DNA of 64,000 nucleotides, from the NCBI RefSeq assembly GCF_024500045.1, contig NZ_JTEO01000004.1, forward strand, positions 806,001 to 870,000, written 5' to 3'. Below are positions 36,224-44,707 of this stretch, in pieces (position 1 is the stretch's first letter; every line of letters begins with the position of its first letter). Below the pieces are notes generated by a model, which searched no databases, had not been told where the DNA came from, and worked only from the letters and a program-made list of their open reading frames with translations. Origin of the DNA: Methanolobus chelungpuianus (GTDB taxonomy: Archaea; Halobacteriota; Methanosarcinia; Methanosarcinales; Methanosarcinaceae). A program made the translations under genes and the position numbers.

Positions 36224-38119
36224 CGTTTCCAGGTTTGTAAGTGCCCTTGTCTCGAGCTTGTTCTTCTTGTGTATAGAACTTGCAAGATCGAGGCAGGAAC
36301 GCTCGTCCCCGTGCTCCGTGTACACTCTTTCGGGGCGTGGCTTCATCTTTTTGATGTAGTCCATAAGCTGTCTTCTATCGGAGTGTCCCGAGAACCCGTC
36401 AACCACTTCCACCTCCATGTTCATGCTTATGACATGGGTGCCATTGCTGGTGGAGAGGGGGATCTCCTTCCAACCCTTCTGGATCCTGCGTCCCAGGGTT
36501 CCGTCTGCCTGGTAACCGACGAACACCAGTGTGTTCTTCTCGTCTTCGGCGAACCTCTTGAAATATTCAACCACAGGACCGGCGTTCATCATTCCCGATG
36601 TGGCCAGGATCACACATGGCTGCGGCTCGTCAAGGATCTTCTGGCGCAGTTCGTTGGAATCCACTGGTCTGAAGCACTCTGCAAGGAACGGGTTCTCGCC
36701 CTTCTGGAAGATAAGCTTGCGCAGGTCATTATTGAGGTATTCCGGATATGTGGCATGAATGGCGGTTGCTTCCCATATCATGCCGTCAAGGTAGACAGGG
36801 ACATTTGGTATCTCACCTTTGCGGATAGCATCCTCAAGGACTATCATTACCTCCTGGCTTCTTCCCACGGCAAATGCGGGGATAAGGACAACACCGTTCC
36901 TGCTCAGGGTCCTATTGATCACGTTCTTAAGGTTGTTCTCAGCTTCCTGCAGGGATGGCTGCAGGGCAGTGGCACTTCCGTAGGTGGATTCCATCACAAC
37001 GCTCTCCACACGGGGGAACTTGTTGACTGCAGGATCGAACAGCCTTGTCTTTTCATACTTGAAGTCGCCGGTAAAGACAACATTGTGCAACCCGTCGCCT
37101 ATATGGAAGTGGGATACAGCAGAACCCAGGATGTGTCCGGCATTATGGAATGTAAGCTTGACATCCGGTGCGATATCTGTCACTTCTTCATAGTCCAGTA
37201 CGATGGTATGCTTCAGGCCCTCCCTTACATTAGCTGAGGAGTATGGAGGCCTCTTACCTTCTTTTGCAGCAACGTCTATATAGTCAAGCTGCAGGAGTGC
37301 CATAAGGTCCCTTGTGGGTGGTGTGCAGTAGATCGGCCCCTCAAAACCGTACTTGTAGAGCAGTGGCACAAGACCCTGGTGGTCCAGGTGAGCATGCGTC
37401 AGTACAACCGCATCGATCTGATTTATCGGGAAGGCTTCAGGAACATATAGATAGGGTGTCATGTTGTCGTCAGAAGCAACGTTGACGCCACAGTCTATCA
37501 TTATCCTGGACTCGGGGGTCGATATGATAAAGCAGCTGCGTCCTACTTCCTTTGCCCCGCCCAGGGATGTTATCCTTACCCACTGGTCCTTGGAAGTGCA
37601 TCCCCTGTGGATCTTCCTGCCCACGGCCTTGAGGATGTCCTTTCTTTCCTTGTGGTTCGTGCGCATGAACTCACGGATGTTCTTAACAGTGTGTGACTTT
37701 ATAGGGGGCGCCCTGACAACTTTAGGCGTCCAGCCGATCTTCTTTGTTATCTCCCTGAGGGTCTCACCATGCTTTCCGATCACAAGGCCGGGTTTTTCAG
37801 CCTCGATGATCACTTCTCCCACATCAGGGTCAAAATGGTAATTGGATACCATGGACTCCTCAGGTACGGTCTCAGCGATCTTCTGGATCGACTCCTCTGG
37901 CGGCATAAGCACTTTCGGATCCGGGCGCACCACGATGCGTGTCCTGAGTACTTTGGCCAGGTTCCTGACAATGTTACCGTTATCTGCAAACTTCTTTGGT
38001 TCCTCTGTGTAAACAACAAGCTGCGGACCTTCAAATTCAACACTAGAAATAGTCGTACCGCTTGGCAACTTCTCTTCGATTTTCTTCTTTAGATCAGATA
38101 GTACTTCTTCTACCGCCAT
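36209..38119 (-). CDS. fttA: Transcription termination factor FttA/aCPSF1 (KH, metallo-beta-lactamase, beta-CASP ribonuclease)
   Basis: 636 aa, homologue of eukaryotic CPSF73, shown in methanogens to cut nascent RNA at U-rich sites and end transcription genome-wide. N-terminal KH domains (about residues 1-145, including GLVIGKHG at 111-118) precede the metallo-beta-lactamase fold with zinc ligands THAHLDH at 241-247 and later [12 protein letters not shown] and FTGDFKYE. The beta-CASP part carries [34 protein letters not shown] and [15 protein letters not shown] precedes the ATG. Its leader carries two U6 tracts and a palindrome, so it may control itself. psmB lies upstream on the same strand. 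Confidence 0.97.
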   Translation of the reverse strand: MAVEEVLSDLKKKIEEKLPSGTTISSVEFEGPQLVVYTEEPKKFADNGNIVRNLAKVLRTRIVVRPDPKVLMPPEESIQKIAETVPEESMVSNYHFDPDVGEVIIEAEKPGLVIGKHGETLREITKKIGWTPKVVRAPPIKSHTVKNIREFMRTNHKERKDILKAVGRKIHRGCTSKDQWVRITSLGGAKEVGRSCFIISTPESRIMIDCGVNVASDDNMTPYLYVPEAFPINQIDAVVLTHAHLDHQGLVPLLYKYGFEGPIYCTPPTRDLMALLQLDYIDVAAKEGKRPPYSSANVREGLKHTIVLDYEEVTDIAPDVKLTFHNAGHILGSAVSHFHIGDGLHNVVFTGDFKYEKTRLFDPAVNKFPRVESVVMESTYGSATALQPSLQEAENNLKNVINRTLSRNGVVLIPAFAVGRSQEVMIVLEDAIRKGEIPNVPVYLDGMIWEATAIHATYPEYLNNDLRKLIFQKGENPFLAECFRPVDSNELRQKILDEPQPCVILATSGMMNAGPVVEYFKRFAEDEKNTLVFVGYQADGTLGRRIQKGWKEIPLSTSNGTHVISMNMEVEVVDGFSGHSDRRQLMDYIKKMKPRPERVYTEHGDERSCLDLASSIHKKNKLETRALTNLETVRLV

Positions 38120-38134
38120 TAAAACAGCCTTCCT

Positions 38135-38183
38135 GTAAAAAAGTAAAAAAGTTAGTTAGAAAGTGTAATTTTTAAAAATTACA
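38135..38183 (-). promoter_or_regulatory. 20-bp palindrome and twin U6 tracts between psmB and fttA
   Basis: TGTAATTTTTAAAAATTACA (38164-38183) is a perfect palindrome. Reading on the minus strand it is followed by TTTTTTAC repeated as two T6 tracts (forward A-runs 38137-38142 and 38145-38150) that end just upstream of the fttA ribosome binding site. It can act as the psmB terminator, as an AT-rich fttA promoter, or both. Confidence 0.5.
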
Positions 38184-38211
38184 TTATTTCATTTTTATTT
38201 GTAAAGATCAG

Positions 38212-38850
38212 TTAGTAGCAGTTAAGCATCTCCCTGATCTTCTTGACATCATCAAGTTCAAGTCTGGTATATTTGTTCTTGGTAATGACAACTACATCGA
38301 TCCCGTCGCCGGAAGCAGAGTCCCTTTTCATGGCATTGTGAAGTGCCCTGACAGCCAGTTCCACGCCTTCGTCGGTGGTCATGTTCTCCTTGTACCTGTC
38401 CTCAAGCACTCCGTATGCAATGGGTGAACCGGAGCCGGTTGCAACCACTCTCTTCTCATCGATGTTCCCTCCTAGGGCGTCGATGGAATAGAGCTCAGGA
38501 CCGTGCTTGTCGTAGCCTCCTACCAGTAGTTGCACCATCAGCGGGTAATAACGCTGCCCGCTCAGGAGATTTGATAAAAGGGTCGTTAATCCCTTGATCG
38601 TCATTGATTCTTTTCGTCTCATCTTGTAAAGCTTTGATTCGACGCTTATGATACGAACGATTTGCTGAGCGTCTCCCACAGAGCCAGCAGTTGTCATTGC
38701 TGCGAAGTCGTCGATCTGGTAGATCTTTTTCGCAGTCTTGCTCGCGATAAGATGCCCCATTGTTGCACGCTGTTCGGTCGCCATAACAACACCGTCACTG
38801 CAAACTATCCCAACTGTGGTTGTACCTTTCAAATACTTATCATCGGTCAT
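38212..38850 (-). CDS. psmB: Proteasome beta subunit
   Basis: 212 aa, catalytic subunit of the archaeal 20S proteasome. The propeptide MTDDKYLKG is removed to expose Thr10 (GTTTVGIV) as the N-terminal nucleophile; the Lys of the catalytic set is in [13 protein letters not shown], and [12 protein letters not shown] is the family's C-terminal signature. GAGGT lies 7 nt before the ATG. A good TATA box is at 38937-38944, giving a leader of about 64 nt. The alpha subunit gene is not in this window. Confidence 0.98.
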   Translation of the reverse strand: MTDDKYLKGTTTVGIVCSDGVVMATEQRATMGHLIASKTAKKIYQIDDFAAMTTAGSVGDAQQIVRIISVESKLYKMRRKESMTIKGLTTLLSNLLSGQRYYPLMVQLLVGGYDKHGPELYSIDALGGNIDEKRVVATGSGSPIAYGVLEDRYKENMTTDEGVELAVRALHNAMKRDSASGDGIDVVVITKNKYTRLELDDVKKIREMLNCY

Positions 38851-38936
38851 TAGTTATACCTCTAACTAAAAATGAGAAAACAATGTGATAAAAACGTGTT
38901 ATGCATTTTATTGCACAGCTACCCATTAGTGATTTT

Positions 38937-38944
38937 TATATAAA
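38937..38944 (-). promoter_or_regulatory. TATA box of psmB
   Basis: Minus-strand TTTATATA within TTATTTATATAAAAATC. It predicts transcription from about 38914 and a leader of about 64 nt in front of psmB. Confidence 0.5.
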
Positions 38945-38961
38945 TAATTATCCCTTGTGTT

Positions 38962-39468
38962 CTACTGAAAACCAATCTCTTCAGCAAGCGCTCTGACCCT
39001 GTTGATGCTGTCAATATTGATATTCTTTTCCGTCATCATAGAAATACGTTCTTCCAGGCTTATTTTCTTTGTGCCGACTATAAGGTTATCTGCATGGGCC
39101 ACGATCTTTTCCTCAATGGTCCGCGGCATATAGTCGTCTTCCGGCAGTCCCAGCTGAGCTGCCTCTTCTACACTTATGCCTGCGCCGATATGCCTTTTTA
39201 TAATCTCCACAAGCCTTCTCTCAAGACCAAGCTCCTTGGCAATTGATGCACCTTCCACTGCATGGGAAATACCATGCGTCCTGGATCTCCCAAGATCGTG
39301 TAGCAGTCCCCCAATTTCCACGAGTTGCAGATCCGGTAGTTTTCCCTCAGAAGAGAGCTTCCTGCCAATGTATGAAGCCAGCTCGGAAACGGCGGTACAA
39401 TGGTCGATGACATCGCCGCTGCAACCGACGTCTTCCAGTATCTTCAAAGCAATCTCACGTGAGATCAT
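38962..39468 (-). CDS. HD-domain phosphohydrolase
   Basis: 168 aa, single HD domain with metal ligands His23 (DHCTAVSELA), His57-Asp58 (GLLHDLGRSRTHG), a His in HAVEGASIAKELG, RHIGAG and a final Asp in KIVAHADNLIVG. The family includes (p)ppGpp-, nucleotide- and RNA-phosphate hydrolases, and many small archaeal members are uncharacterised. It starts 11 nt after the tfe stop, so tfe and this gene form an operon. Confidence 0.88.
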   Translation of the reverse strand: MISREIALKILEDVGCSGDVIDHCTAVSELASYIGRKLSSEGKLPDLQLVEIGGLLHDLGRSRTHGISHAVEGASIAKELGLERRLVEIIKRHIGAGISVEEAAQLGLPEDDYMPRTIEEKIVAHADNLIVGTKKISLEERISMMTEKNINIDSINRVRALAEEIGFQ

Positions 39469-39479
39469 GTCACTCAGGA

Positions 39480-39974
39480 TCAGTCTTTTTCCAGTCGGCT
39501 GAGACGTCTCTGGATTATATCTGTGAATGACTGGTTATCTTCGAACATCATGTCCTCGCCGCATAGAGGACAGAGGAACTCGCACTCAGTGGCTTCATTG
39601 AAGTTCATGCGGGTGCATCCTTCGGGACAGGTGTAAAAAACATTGTCCTCCTCGAATGCAAGACGTGATCTGAGATTCTTGACAAGCCTTTTCTTTTCTT
39701 TCACAAGCTGGGGTTCGATGTCTGACATGTCCAGGGTCCAGAGATATGTCAGCCAGCCGCTGCTGGAATCCCGTTCCCTCCTGCATACTGCCAGTTTGTT
39801 CTCATTGAGAATGAAAAGTGTCCTGCGCACAATGTTAAGAAGGATTCCTGTTGCCTGTGCAATCTGTTCATCCGTAACCTCACCTTCGGGCATATTCTTT
39901 ATCATTTCCAGCCCTTCTTCACCCACCAGCCGGATAAGATATCCCCTGATAACTGGATTATTCAGATCTATCAA
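39480..39974 (-). CDS. tfe: Transcription factor E (TFE alpha), TTG start
   Basis: 164 aa. Archaeal homologue of TFIIE-alpha that stabilises the open complex at promoters. N-terminal winged helix (NPVIRGYLIRLVGEEGLEMI, LLNIVRRTLFILNENKL), a charged linker and a C-terminal zinc ribbon with Cys116, Cys120, Cys135 and Cys138. The start is a TTG at 39974 preceded by GAGGTGA at 7 nt; the nearby ATG in that leader is out of frame. Homologues begin at the same residue (M-x-DLN). Confidence 0.96.
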   Translation of the reverse strand: MIDLNNPVIRGYLIRLVGEEGLEMIKNMPEGEVTDEQIAQATGILLNIVRRTLFILNENKLAVCRRERDSSSGWLTYLWTLDMSDIEPQLVKEKKRLVKNLRSRLAFEEDNVFYTCPEGCTRMNFNEATECEFLCPLCGEDMMFEDNQSFTDIIQRRLSRLEKD

Positions 39975-40094
39975 AAAACATTCACCTCATGAAACGTATG
40001 TCTATGCAATTTATTACAATATTAAGTTTTGCTAAAAGCCTCTGCCATGGGCTCCATAAATATTTATCCTGCCTTTCCGGCAAAGCTTCCGGGA

Positions 40095-41264
40095 CTACTC
40101 TACATTTAAGCGTTGACGTATAAACATGACGCTTTGCTCGATTTCACCCATTACATTTTTCCTTGTATGGCCTGTCGATATCACCGATGTGACCGGTTCA
40201 TTCTCTCCGATGATATCGCCTGTCCTGGGTATGTCTGCCGTTTGTTTTCTATCTATTGCGTCCATGGCCTGTTCTGTAATGCGGGTCCTTTGCTCCGCAT
40301 ACATTACTGCTCTGGCTGCATACTGCCTGTAGACCGGCTCCGTTAATCTTTCCTGCAGTATATGCCCTTCAAAGGCCTGCATATGTTCTTCAAAGATATT
40401 AGCTCCGGTTGCAAGCTCCACTGTATCCATGCTTCCCTGGAAACGGGCATTGACCTCAAGTGGAACGGGACCATCATCCGTAATGAGGAAATCCACTCCG
40501 CTGGACCCTATGAGTCCAAATTCAGTTATTAGTTCTTCAGCTATATTTTTCATTTGGTTGGCATATGGGGTCAGAAGCGGGGTCACATTGCCGCAATATG
40601 CAAAAGGCAGTCTGGTAAGCCAGGGAACTCCGATCAGCTGCTCGTTCACTGCAAGGGTACAGGCCCTGTCCGGCGTGGATATGAGTGAAACACTGGCAGG
40701 CATCCCTGACATGTATTGCTGGAATACCATGTCATCTATCTCAAGGTGCATCTGGTCACTTTGAAGGCGGAGGATATAGTTATCCAGCTCTTCCTGGCTA
40801 TGCACGACCCTGTTGAATATACCGCCTCCGGCACAGGCCGGTTTGACCATCAGGGGAAAGCTGGCGCTGTCCAGCTCTGAATAGGAATATGTCTGTGGGT
40901 GCGGCATGTCCATTGATCCAAGCAGTTCTGCGAACCTGGACTTATCAGTGACCTTTTCCAGTGCTGCAAGATTATTCTGCAGCACGGGGTACCTGCTCCC
41001 GGGCAGTTCCAGGGTCTCAAAGCCGGATGCAGGTATGATGGCATCAAAATCCACGCCGAAGCTTTCTATTGCCTCCATGAGTACCGAAGGATCGATAAGC
41101 TTGCTGTCGAACCGGCCTTCCGGGACAAGCCTTCTTGCATCCGCTGCACATCTGAGCATGTCCTGGTCACAGAATGCATCGATGGCATACATATTGTAGC
41201 CTGCCCTGCATCCGGAGCATATGGCATTGCGGGTGCTGAATCCGATGACCAGTACGTTTTTCAT
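40095..41264 (-). CDS. ATP-grasp carboligase-like protein
   Basis: 389 aa. N-terminal pre-ATP-grasp domain (NVLVIGFSTRNAICSGCRAG, AIIPASGFETL) and the central ATP-grasp fold with ATP-binding PLMVKPACAGGGIFN, substrate/metal residues in LIGSSGVDFLI and PLEVNARFQGSMD. C-terminal extension of about 90 residues. Related to the archaeal ATP-dependent carboligases that include the methanofuran enzyme tyramine-glutamate ligase (MfnD); I cannot tell whether this one is MfnD or a paralogue. It starts 11 nt after nmd3, in the same operon. Confidence 0.82.
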   Translation of the reverse strand: MKNVLVIGFSTRNAICSGCRAGYNMYAIDAFCDQDMLRCAADARRLVPEGRFDSKLIDPSVLMEAIESFGVDFDAIIPASGFETLELPGSRYPVLQNNLAALEKVTDKSRFAELLGSMDMPHPQTYSYSELDSASFPLMVKPACAGGGIFNRVVHSQEELDNYILRLQSDQMHLEIDDMVFQQYMSGMPASVSLISTPDRACTLAVNEQLIGVPWLTRLPFAYCGNVTPLLTPYANQMKNIAEELITEFGLIGSSGVDFLITDDGPVPLEVNARFQGSMDTVELATGANIFEEHMQAFEGHILQERLTEPVYRQYAARAVMYAEQRTRITEQAMDAIDRKQTADIPRTGDIIGENEPVTSVISTGHTRKNVMGEIEQSVMFIRQRLNVE

Positions 41265-41275
41265 AGCCGGACCAC

Positions 41276-42343
41276 TCAGCAGCCATCCTTCCGGGAAACT
41301 TCATCGTGCAGTGCCACAAGGCCGCTGCTTGCTCTTATCACCGGGACTTCATCGCCTTCGGATGCGCTGAAAGGCACAGGTACCTTCACGGTGACCGTCT
41401 CGTAGGTATCCGGATCAAGCAGCATCATTTCATCCTTTTCCATTGAGACTACCACGGCTTTCCTGGCAGTGCTTCTCTTTGCTATGAGTGTTGCCCCTTT
41501 CATGTCGTCCGGGGAGGAACTGAATCTGGAGCTTTTGATAAGGTCCGTACCGGTCACGCTTTTTGAGAATTTCTTAATCTCTATGACCTTCTTCCCAAGC
41601 TCGACTATGTCGCCGGGCATGAACTCGGGGAGACGGAGGGAAAATGTCATCCTGTATATCTCCTTTCCGTCCTTCCTTCCGAACAGGGAGGAGGACTCGG
41701 TGAAACCGCCGCCAAGCTCGGAAACTATCTCTTTGCAGATGATCCTTGTGGCATTGGCCGACCCCATGTAAAGGTCGATACCGTCCCTGGCCTCAGCGGT
41801 GTTTGAGATAAAAGCCATCCTGTCGCCTTTCTTTAGCATCTTGTCCAGGGTTCCGTTTATGATGGACATGCATCGTGCCTTCTCCTCCTCGGTAGGATAG
41901 CGGCTGGCTGCCCTTATCTGGAGTATTGCCTCGAAGTACTTACCTGACATCCTGCTGCACATATCGCAGGCTATTCGGACGATACGCACTTCGGTCTCGG
42001 CTGCCTGTTGCACCGTCTCTCCCAGGATAGTGGCATGGGCTTCGATAATGACACGATACAGGTGTGGGGTCATCTGCTTCGGCTCAACGGAGATTTCGAT
42101 ATCATCTGCCTTTTCATGGATGAGGAGCGCATCCTCCACAGTCTGGGTCACGATTTCCTCTATACTGTGCTCATTGTTCCATCTGCCACGCGCCAGTTGT
42201 GCTCCGCAGGTGGAGCATACCTTTGCATATAACACCAGAGGTATTTCGATCAGATTCGACGTCTTAAAAAAGCAGTCTGTACAGAGGCCATCAACAAGCC
42301 CCTGTGTAAATCCCCCGCATCTGGGACATGTGATATCGTTCAT
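41276..42343 (-). CDS. nmd3: NMD3-family ribosome biogenesis protein
   Basis: 355 aa, archaeal homologue of the eukaryotic 60S export adaptor Nmd3. N-terminal zinc-ribbon-like pairs CPRCGG, LCTDC, VCSTCG and CDMCSRM are followed by the family core (KYFEAILQIRAASRYPTEEE) and a C-terminal beta domain. In archaea, which need no nuclear export, it probably acts in late large-subunit assembly. The ATG is 27 nt downstream of a minus-strand TATA box, hence likely leaderless. Confidence 0.93.
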   Translation of the reverse strand: MNDITCPRCGGFTQGLVDGLCTDCFFKTSNLIEIPLVLYAKVCSTCGAQLARGRWNNEHSIEEIVTQTVEDALLIHEKADDIEISVEPKQMTPHLYRVIIEAHATILGETVQQAAETEVRIVRIACDMCSRMSGKYFEAILQIRAASRYPTEEEKARCMSIINGTLDKMLKKGDRMAFISNTAEARDGIDLYMGSANATRIICKEIVSELGGGFTESSSLFGRKDGKEIYRMTFSLRLPEFMPGDIVELGKKVIEIKKFSKSVTGTDLIKSSRFSSSPDDMKGATLIAKRSTARKAVVVSMEKDEMMLLDPDTYETVTVKVPVPFSASEGDEVPVIRASSGLVALHDEVSRKDGC

Positions 42344-42365
42344 TGTCTCTCAATCCTTGGGCCTG

Positions 42366-42373
42366 CTTATAAA
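42366..42373 (-). promoter_or_regulatory. TATA box of nmd3
   Basis: Minus-strand TTTATAAG, centred 27 nt from the nmd3 ATG at 42343, predicting a leaderless transcript. Confidence 0.5.
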
Positions 42374-42400
42374 TTTTCCGCTTGTTATCATTGTGCATGT

Positions 42401-43456
42401 TCAACGCAGTGAATACTGCAGGCTTCCTGCTCCTGCCCTGGCTGCGTATTCCAAGTGTATCATGGGGTCCACACCCCACAGGCCTGCGATCTGTCCTGCG
42501 TGATCATGGCTCATTCTACTGTTTATAAGCTCAATACTTGCCATGTCTATCGCCACCGGGTCTTTTGATGCTAGTATCCCTACATCCCTTGCAAAGGCAG
42601 GTGCTGAGAAATTGAAGCAATCGCAGCCAGGTGTGAGGTTGAATATCCAGTTGATGTATCCTATCCTTCCCTCCAGCAGTTCTATGGGGCCTAGGGCTGC
42701 TTCTCCCAGCCTGGCCTGCATCTCGTAGGTATATCCTTCAGGGGGCAGTATCGCCCCGTACCTGCAGCTGCCGGCGCATGAAAGTTCACCCTTGCACATC
42801 TCACTGTCCACCACGGCCTTTCCTTCCATTATATGCAATGCACCCCAGGGACACTCTGATATGCATTTTTCACATCCCGTGCATTTCTCGGGATCTATCT
42901 CCGGCATCCCCGGTTTGTGCACCAGGGTCTTGCCTGCCTTGTCCAGGCACCCCATTCCCAGATTCTTGACCGCACCTCCAAATCCGGATGCAGGGTGTCC
43001 CTTGCAATGGGAGAGCATTATCATGCAGTCTGCCTTGGCAATGGCAGAGGCAACTGTGATGTCCGATACTTTCTCCCCGTCTATCCTGATATTCACGCTG
43101 TCATCTCCCAGCAGCCCGTCTGCGCATATGAATGGGGCTCCCATGCCGGCATGTGAGAAACCGTTCCATGCGGCAGTGCATGCCAGATCTGCTGCGTTGA
43201 ACCTCCTGCCTTTGTAAAGGACTGTGGTGTCAGTAACAAAAGGTATGCCTCCTGATTCCTTAACAAGGTCCACCACGGTTTTCACAAGCACAGGATGCAT
43301 ATGTGTAGTGTTGCCATATTCTCCGGGGTGTATCTTTACAGCAACGATGTCCCCCTCTCGGACAGGCGATACAAGTGGGAACAGATCTGTAATCTGGTCT
43401 ATCTGGGTCTCATCAGGGCCGATGTTTTCCGCAGCTTTGAAAAAAACGTCACTCAT
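42401..43456 (-). CDS. DUF362-family protein with ferredoxin-like Fe-S motifs
   Basis: 351 aa. DUF362 region (about residues 30-190, DIVAVKIHPGEYGNTTHMHP, DTTVLYKGRR, LSHCKGHPASGFGGAVKNLGMG), a four-Cys [4Fe-4S] motif CTGCEKCISEC-P at about 205-215, and further cysteines (EMCKGELSCAGSC) that may hold a second cluster, then a return to the DUF362 fold. The family is common in methanogens, with no settled role. Frame open to 43525, where CAGGA also lies 5 nt before the ATG; but TATA-like GCATATATGC at about 43494 points to a start near 43465/43456, and homologues begin near MSDVFF. The longer form adds 23 residues and is possible. Confidence 0.8.
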   Translation of the reverse strand: MSDVFFKAAENIGPDETQIDQITDLFPLVSPVREGDIVAVKIHPGEYGNTTHMHPVLVKTVVDLVKESGGIPFVTDTTVLYKGRRFNAADLACTAAWNGFSHAGMGAPFICADGLLGDDSVNIRIDGEKVSDITVASAIAKADCMIMLSHCKGHPASGFGGAVKNLGMGCLDKAGKTLVHKPGMPEIDPEKCTGCEKCISECPWGALHIMEGKAVVDSEMCKGELSCAGSCRYGAILPPEGYTYEMQARLGEAALGPIELLEGRIGYINWIFNLTPGCDCFNFSAPAFARDVGILASKDPVAIDMASIELINSRMSHDHAGQIAGLWGVDPMIHLEYAARAGAGSLQYSLR

Positions 43457-43673
43457 CTTTATCATTCCGTCGTTTGTAAGATCTTCAGCATATATGCATG
43501 CGCATAATGAATGTACTTTTTGCATGCATTTCCTGTCTCGTTAATTTAAGTATTGCTATTTATCTCATATATATTCTATATATAAAAACTTGAAATATAC
43601 AGATTATTTACATAAGCTATATGTATGCAAAAAAAGCTCTATAAACTGTACAAGAGATAAGGAGAAACAAATT

Positions 43674-43826
43674 ATGCATAACATTGAAAATTGTATAAAA
43701 AGATATAAATGTCAGAAGATTGATACAGAATATAGGTCCGTTAAAAACGGTCAGTACGAAAAGACATTGGATTCCGAGGAACTGGACCTGATAAGGTTCA
43801 TGATCGGCGGTATTGGCTCAAAGTAG
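43674..43826 (+). CDS. Small protein, 50 aa, function unknown
   Basis: 50 aa, starts at the ATG preceded by AAGGAG (GGAG at 43661-43664). Sequence is basic then acidic (IKRYKCQKIDTEYRSVKNG, LDSEELDLIRFMIGGIG) with two Cys residues. The longer frame upstream lacks a binding site. It heads a run of three tiny plus-strand genes and sits about 70 nt downstream of TATA-like CTATATATAAAAAC (about 43573). Confidence 0.55.
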   Translation: MHNIENCIKRYKCQKIDTEYRSVKNGQYEKTLDSEELDLIRFMIGGIGSK

Positions 43827-43859
43827 CGGGACAATACAGAAAAATGAAGGGGGCTTTGT

Positions 43860-44027
43860 ATGAGTGGAATTGGCATTGTGTCCTGTGAATACTGTGACAT
43901 CGTGCTTAAGAGGCAGTTCGTAGGATCGAATATGTTCTATTACTGCAAAAGATGTGGCAGGATCACTTCTGCTAAAGAAAAGAGTGTGATAGAAGCAGAT
44001 TGTAGTATGGTGGGAGCATGTGTGTGA
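43860..44027 (+). CDS. Small zinc-ribbon-like protein, 55 aa
   Basis: 55 aa, translated by eye: two CxxC pairs, CEYC at 9-12 and CKRC at 29-32, spaced like a rubredoxin-knuckle zinc ribbon, followed by a tail with two more cysteines (EADC, GACV). AAGGGGG lies about 6 nt before the ATG, a strong ribosome binding site. Too short for usual gene lists. Second of three small genes, 33 nt after the first. A metal-binding adaptor or DNA/RNA-binding role is inferred only from the Cys pattern. Confidence 0.6.
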   Translation: MSGIGIVSCEYCDIVLKRQFVGSNMFYYCKRCGRITSAKEKSVIEADCSMVGACV

Positions 44028-44035
44028 TTGAAACA

Positions 44036-44197
44036 ATGGGGTACTCGAAAGAGAACAAGTTAATGTACTGTAGCGGTTGCATAATTTACAGGAAAACGGG
44101 AAAATGCGAATATCTCAGGTATCTTGAATCAAAGGTTGCAGTAGATCTTGCAAGTGATTCTGTGCAGGAAATGTCCGCCACCGACTGCGGCCTTTAA
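44036..44197 (+). CDS. Small Cys-containing protein, 53 aa
   Basis: 53 aa, translated by eye: Cys12 and Cys15 (YCSGCIIY), Cys24 (GKCEYL) and Cys51 near the end. Four cysteines could hold one metal. Starts 8 nt after the previous gene; only weak binding-site likeness (GTGTGATT) upstream. The stop codon lies in the loop of the hairpin at 44187-44206. Function unknown. Confidence 0.5.
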   Translation: MGYSKENKLMYCSGCIIYRKTGKCEYLRYLESKVAVDLASDSVQEMSATDCGL

Positions 44198-44238
44198 TAC
44201 GGCCGCTGACAACTTTCATCTTCACGTTTTATTGTTTT
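44187..44238 (+). terminator. Terminator of the small-protein run
   Basis: Stem GCGGCC (44187-44192) with GGCCGC (44201-44206), 8-nt loop containing the stop of the 53-aa gene, followed 18 nt later by CGTTTTATTGTTTT (44225-44238). GC-rich stem and T-rich downstream sequence fit an intrinsic-like terminator. Confidence 0.5.
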
Positions 44239-44241
44239 GCG

Positions 44242-44589
44242 TCACTGGACGAACCAGTCCACATAAGCCATAAGATCCTTCTTTTCCCATCCCTGCAGCC
44301 GGGGCGGGCTGTCCCTGCGGGAGGCGCCGAAAAGTGCTTCAAGCTGCTCTCTGTCAAGCACGTGCACTTTGTACTTCCCGCCGGCGCTGTCACGGATGAA
44401 GTAGCCGGGCTCCATGGAGTCTGATTTTTTCCACATGCTTATCCTATCATAGTTCCATAAGGTATTAGCCCACTCTGTAAGCCTGAGGATGTATTCATCG
44501 GTGACACCTGCAATATTGCCCACTATGGTGCAGTGTTTTCCATTTCTTGTAAGCTCGAGGCTGTTCTCACTTCTTATGATAGGTTCCAT
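44242..44589 (-). CDS. Hypothetical protein, 115 aa
   Basis: 115 aa, soluble, acidic start and Trp-rich end (EWANTLWNYDRISMWKKSD, GYFIRDSAGGKYKVHVLDRE, DLMAYVDWFVQ). No family recognised. Convergent with the small-protein run and downstream of the cdh operon terminator, so it has its own promoter. Function unknown. Confidence 0.6.
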   Translation of the reverse strand: MEPIIRSENSLELTRNGKHCTIVGNIAGVTDEYILRLTEWANTLWNYDRISMWKKSDSMEPGYFIRDSAGGKYKVHVLDREQLEALFGASRRDSPPRLQGWEKKDLMAYVDWFVQ

Positions 44590-44649
44590 TTGTCTCCCTG
44601 TTTAGAATTCAGTAAGCCCTATAAGAATATTGTGATTCACAGGTTGTGT

Positions 44650-44694
44650 ACCCAAAAGAAAAGTGTGGATCTCCGTGCATGTTGCATGGAGATC
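44650..44694 (-). terminator. Strong hairpin terminator of the CODH/ACS operon
   Basis: 12-bp stem with one G-U pair, GATCTCCGTGCA (44668-44679) with TGCATGGAGATC (44683-44694), tight 3-nt loop, beginning 13 nt past the cdhE stop. On the minus strand it is followed by CACACTTTTCTTTT. The longest, most stable terminator stem seen in the window. Confidence 0.7.
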
Positions 44695-44707
44695 AAAGCT
44701 GAATGGC

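Noticed and set aside
36269..37237. 322-aa plus-strand frame
   Set aside because: Antisense shadow of fttA, whose motifs are complete on the minus strand.
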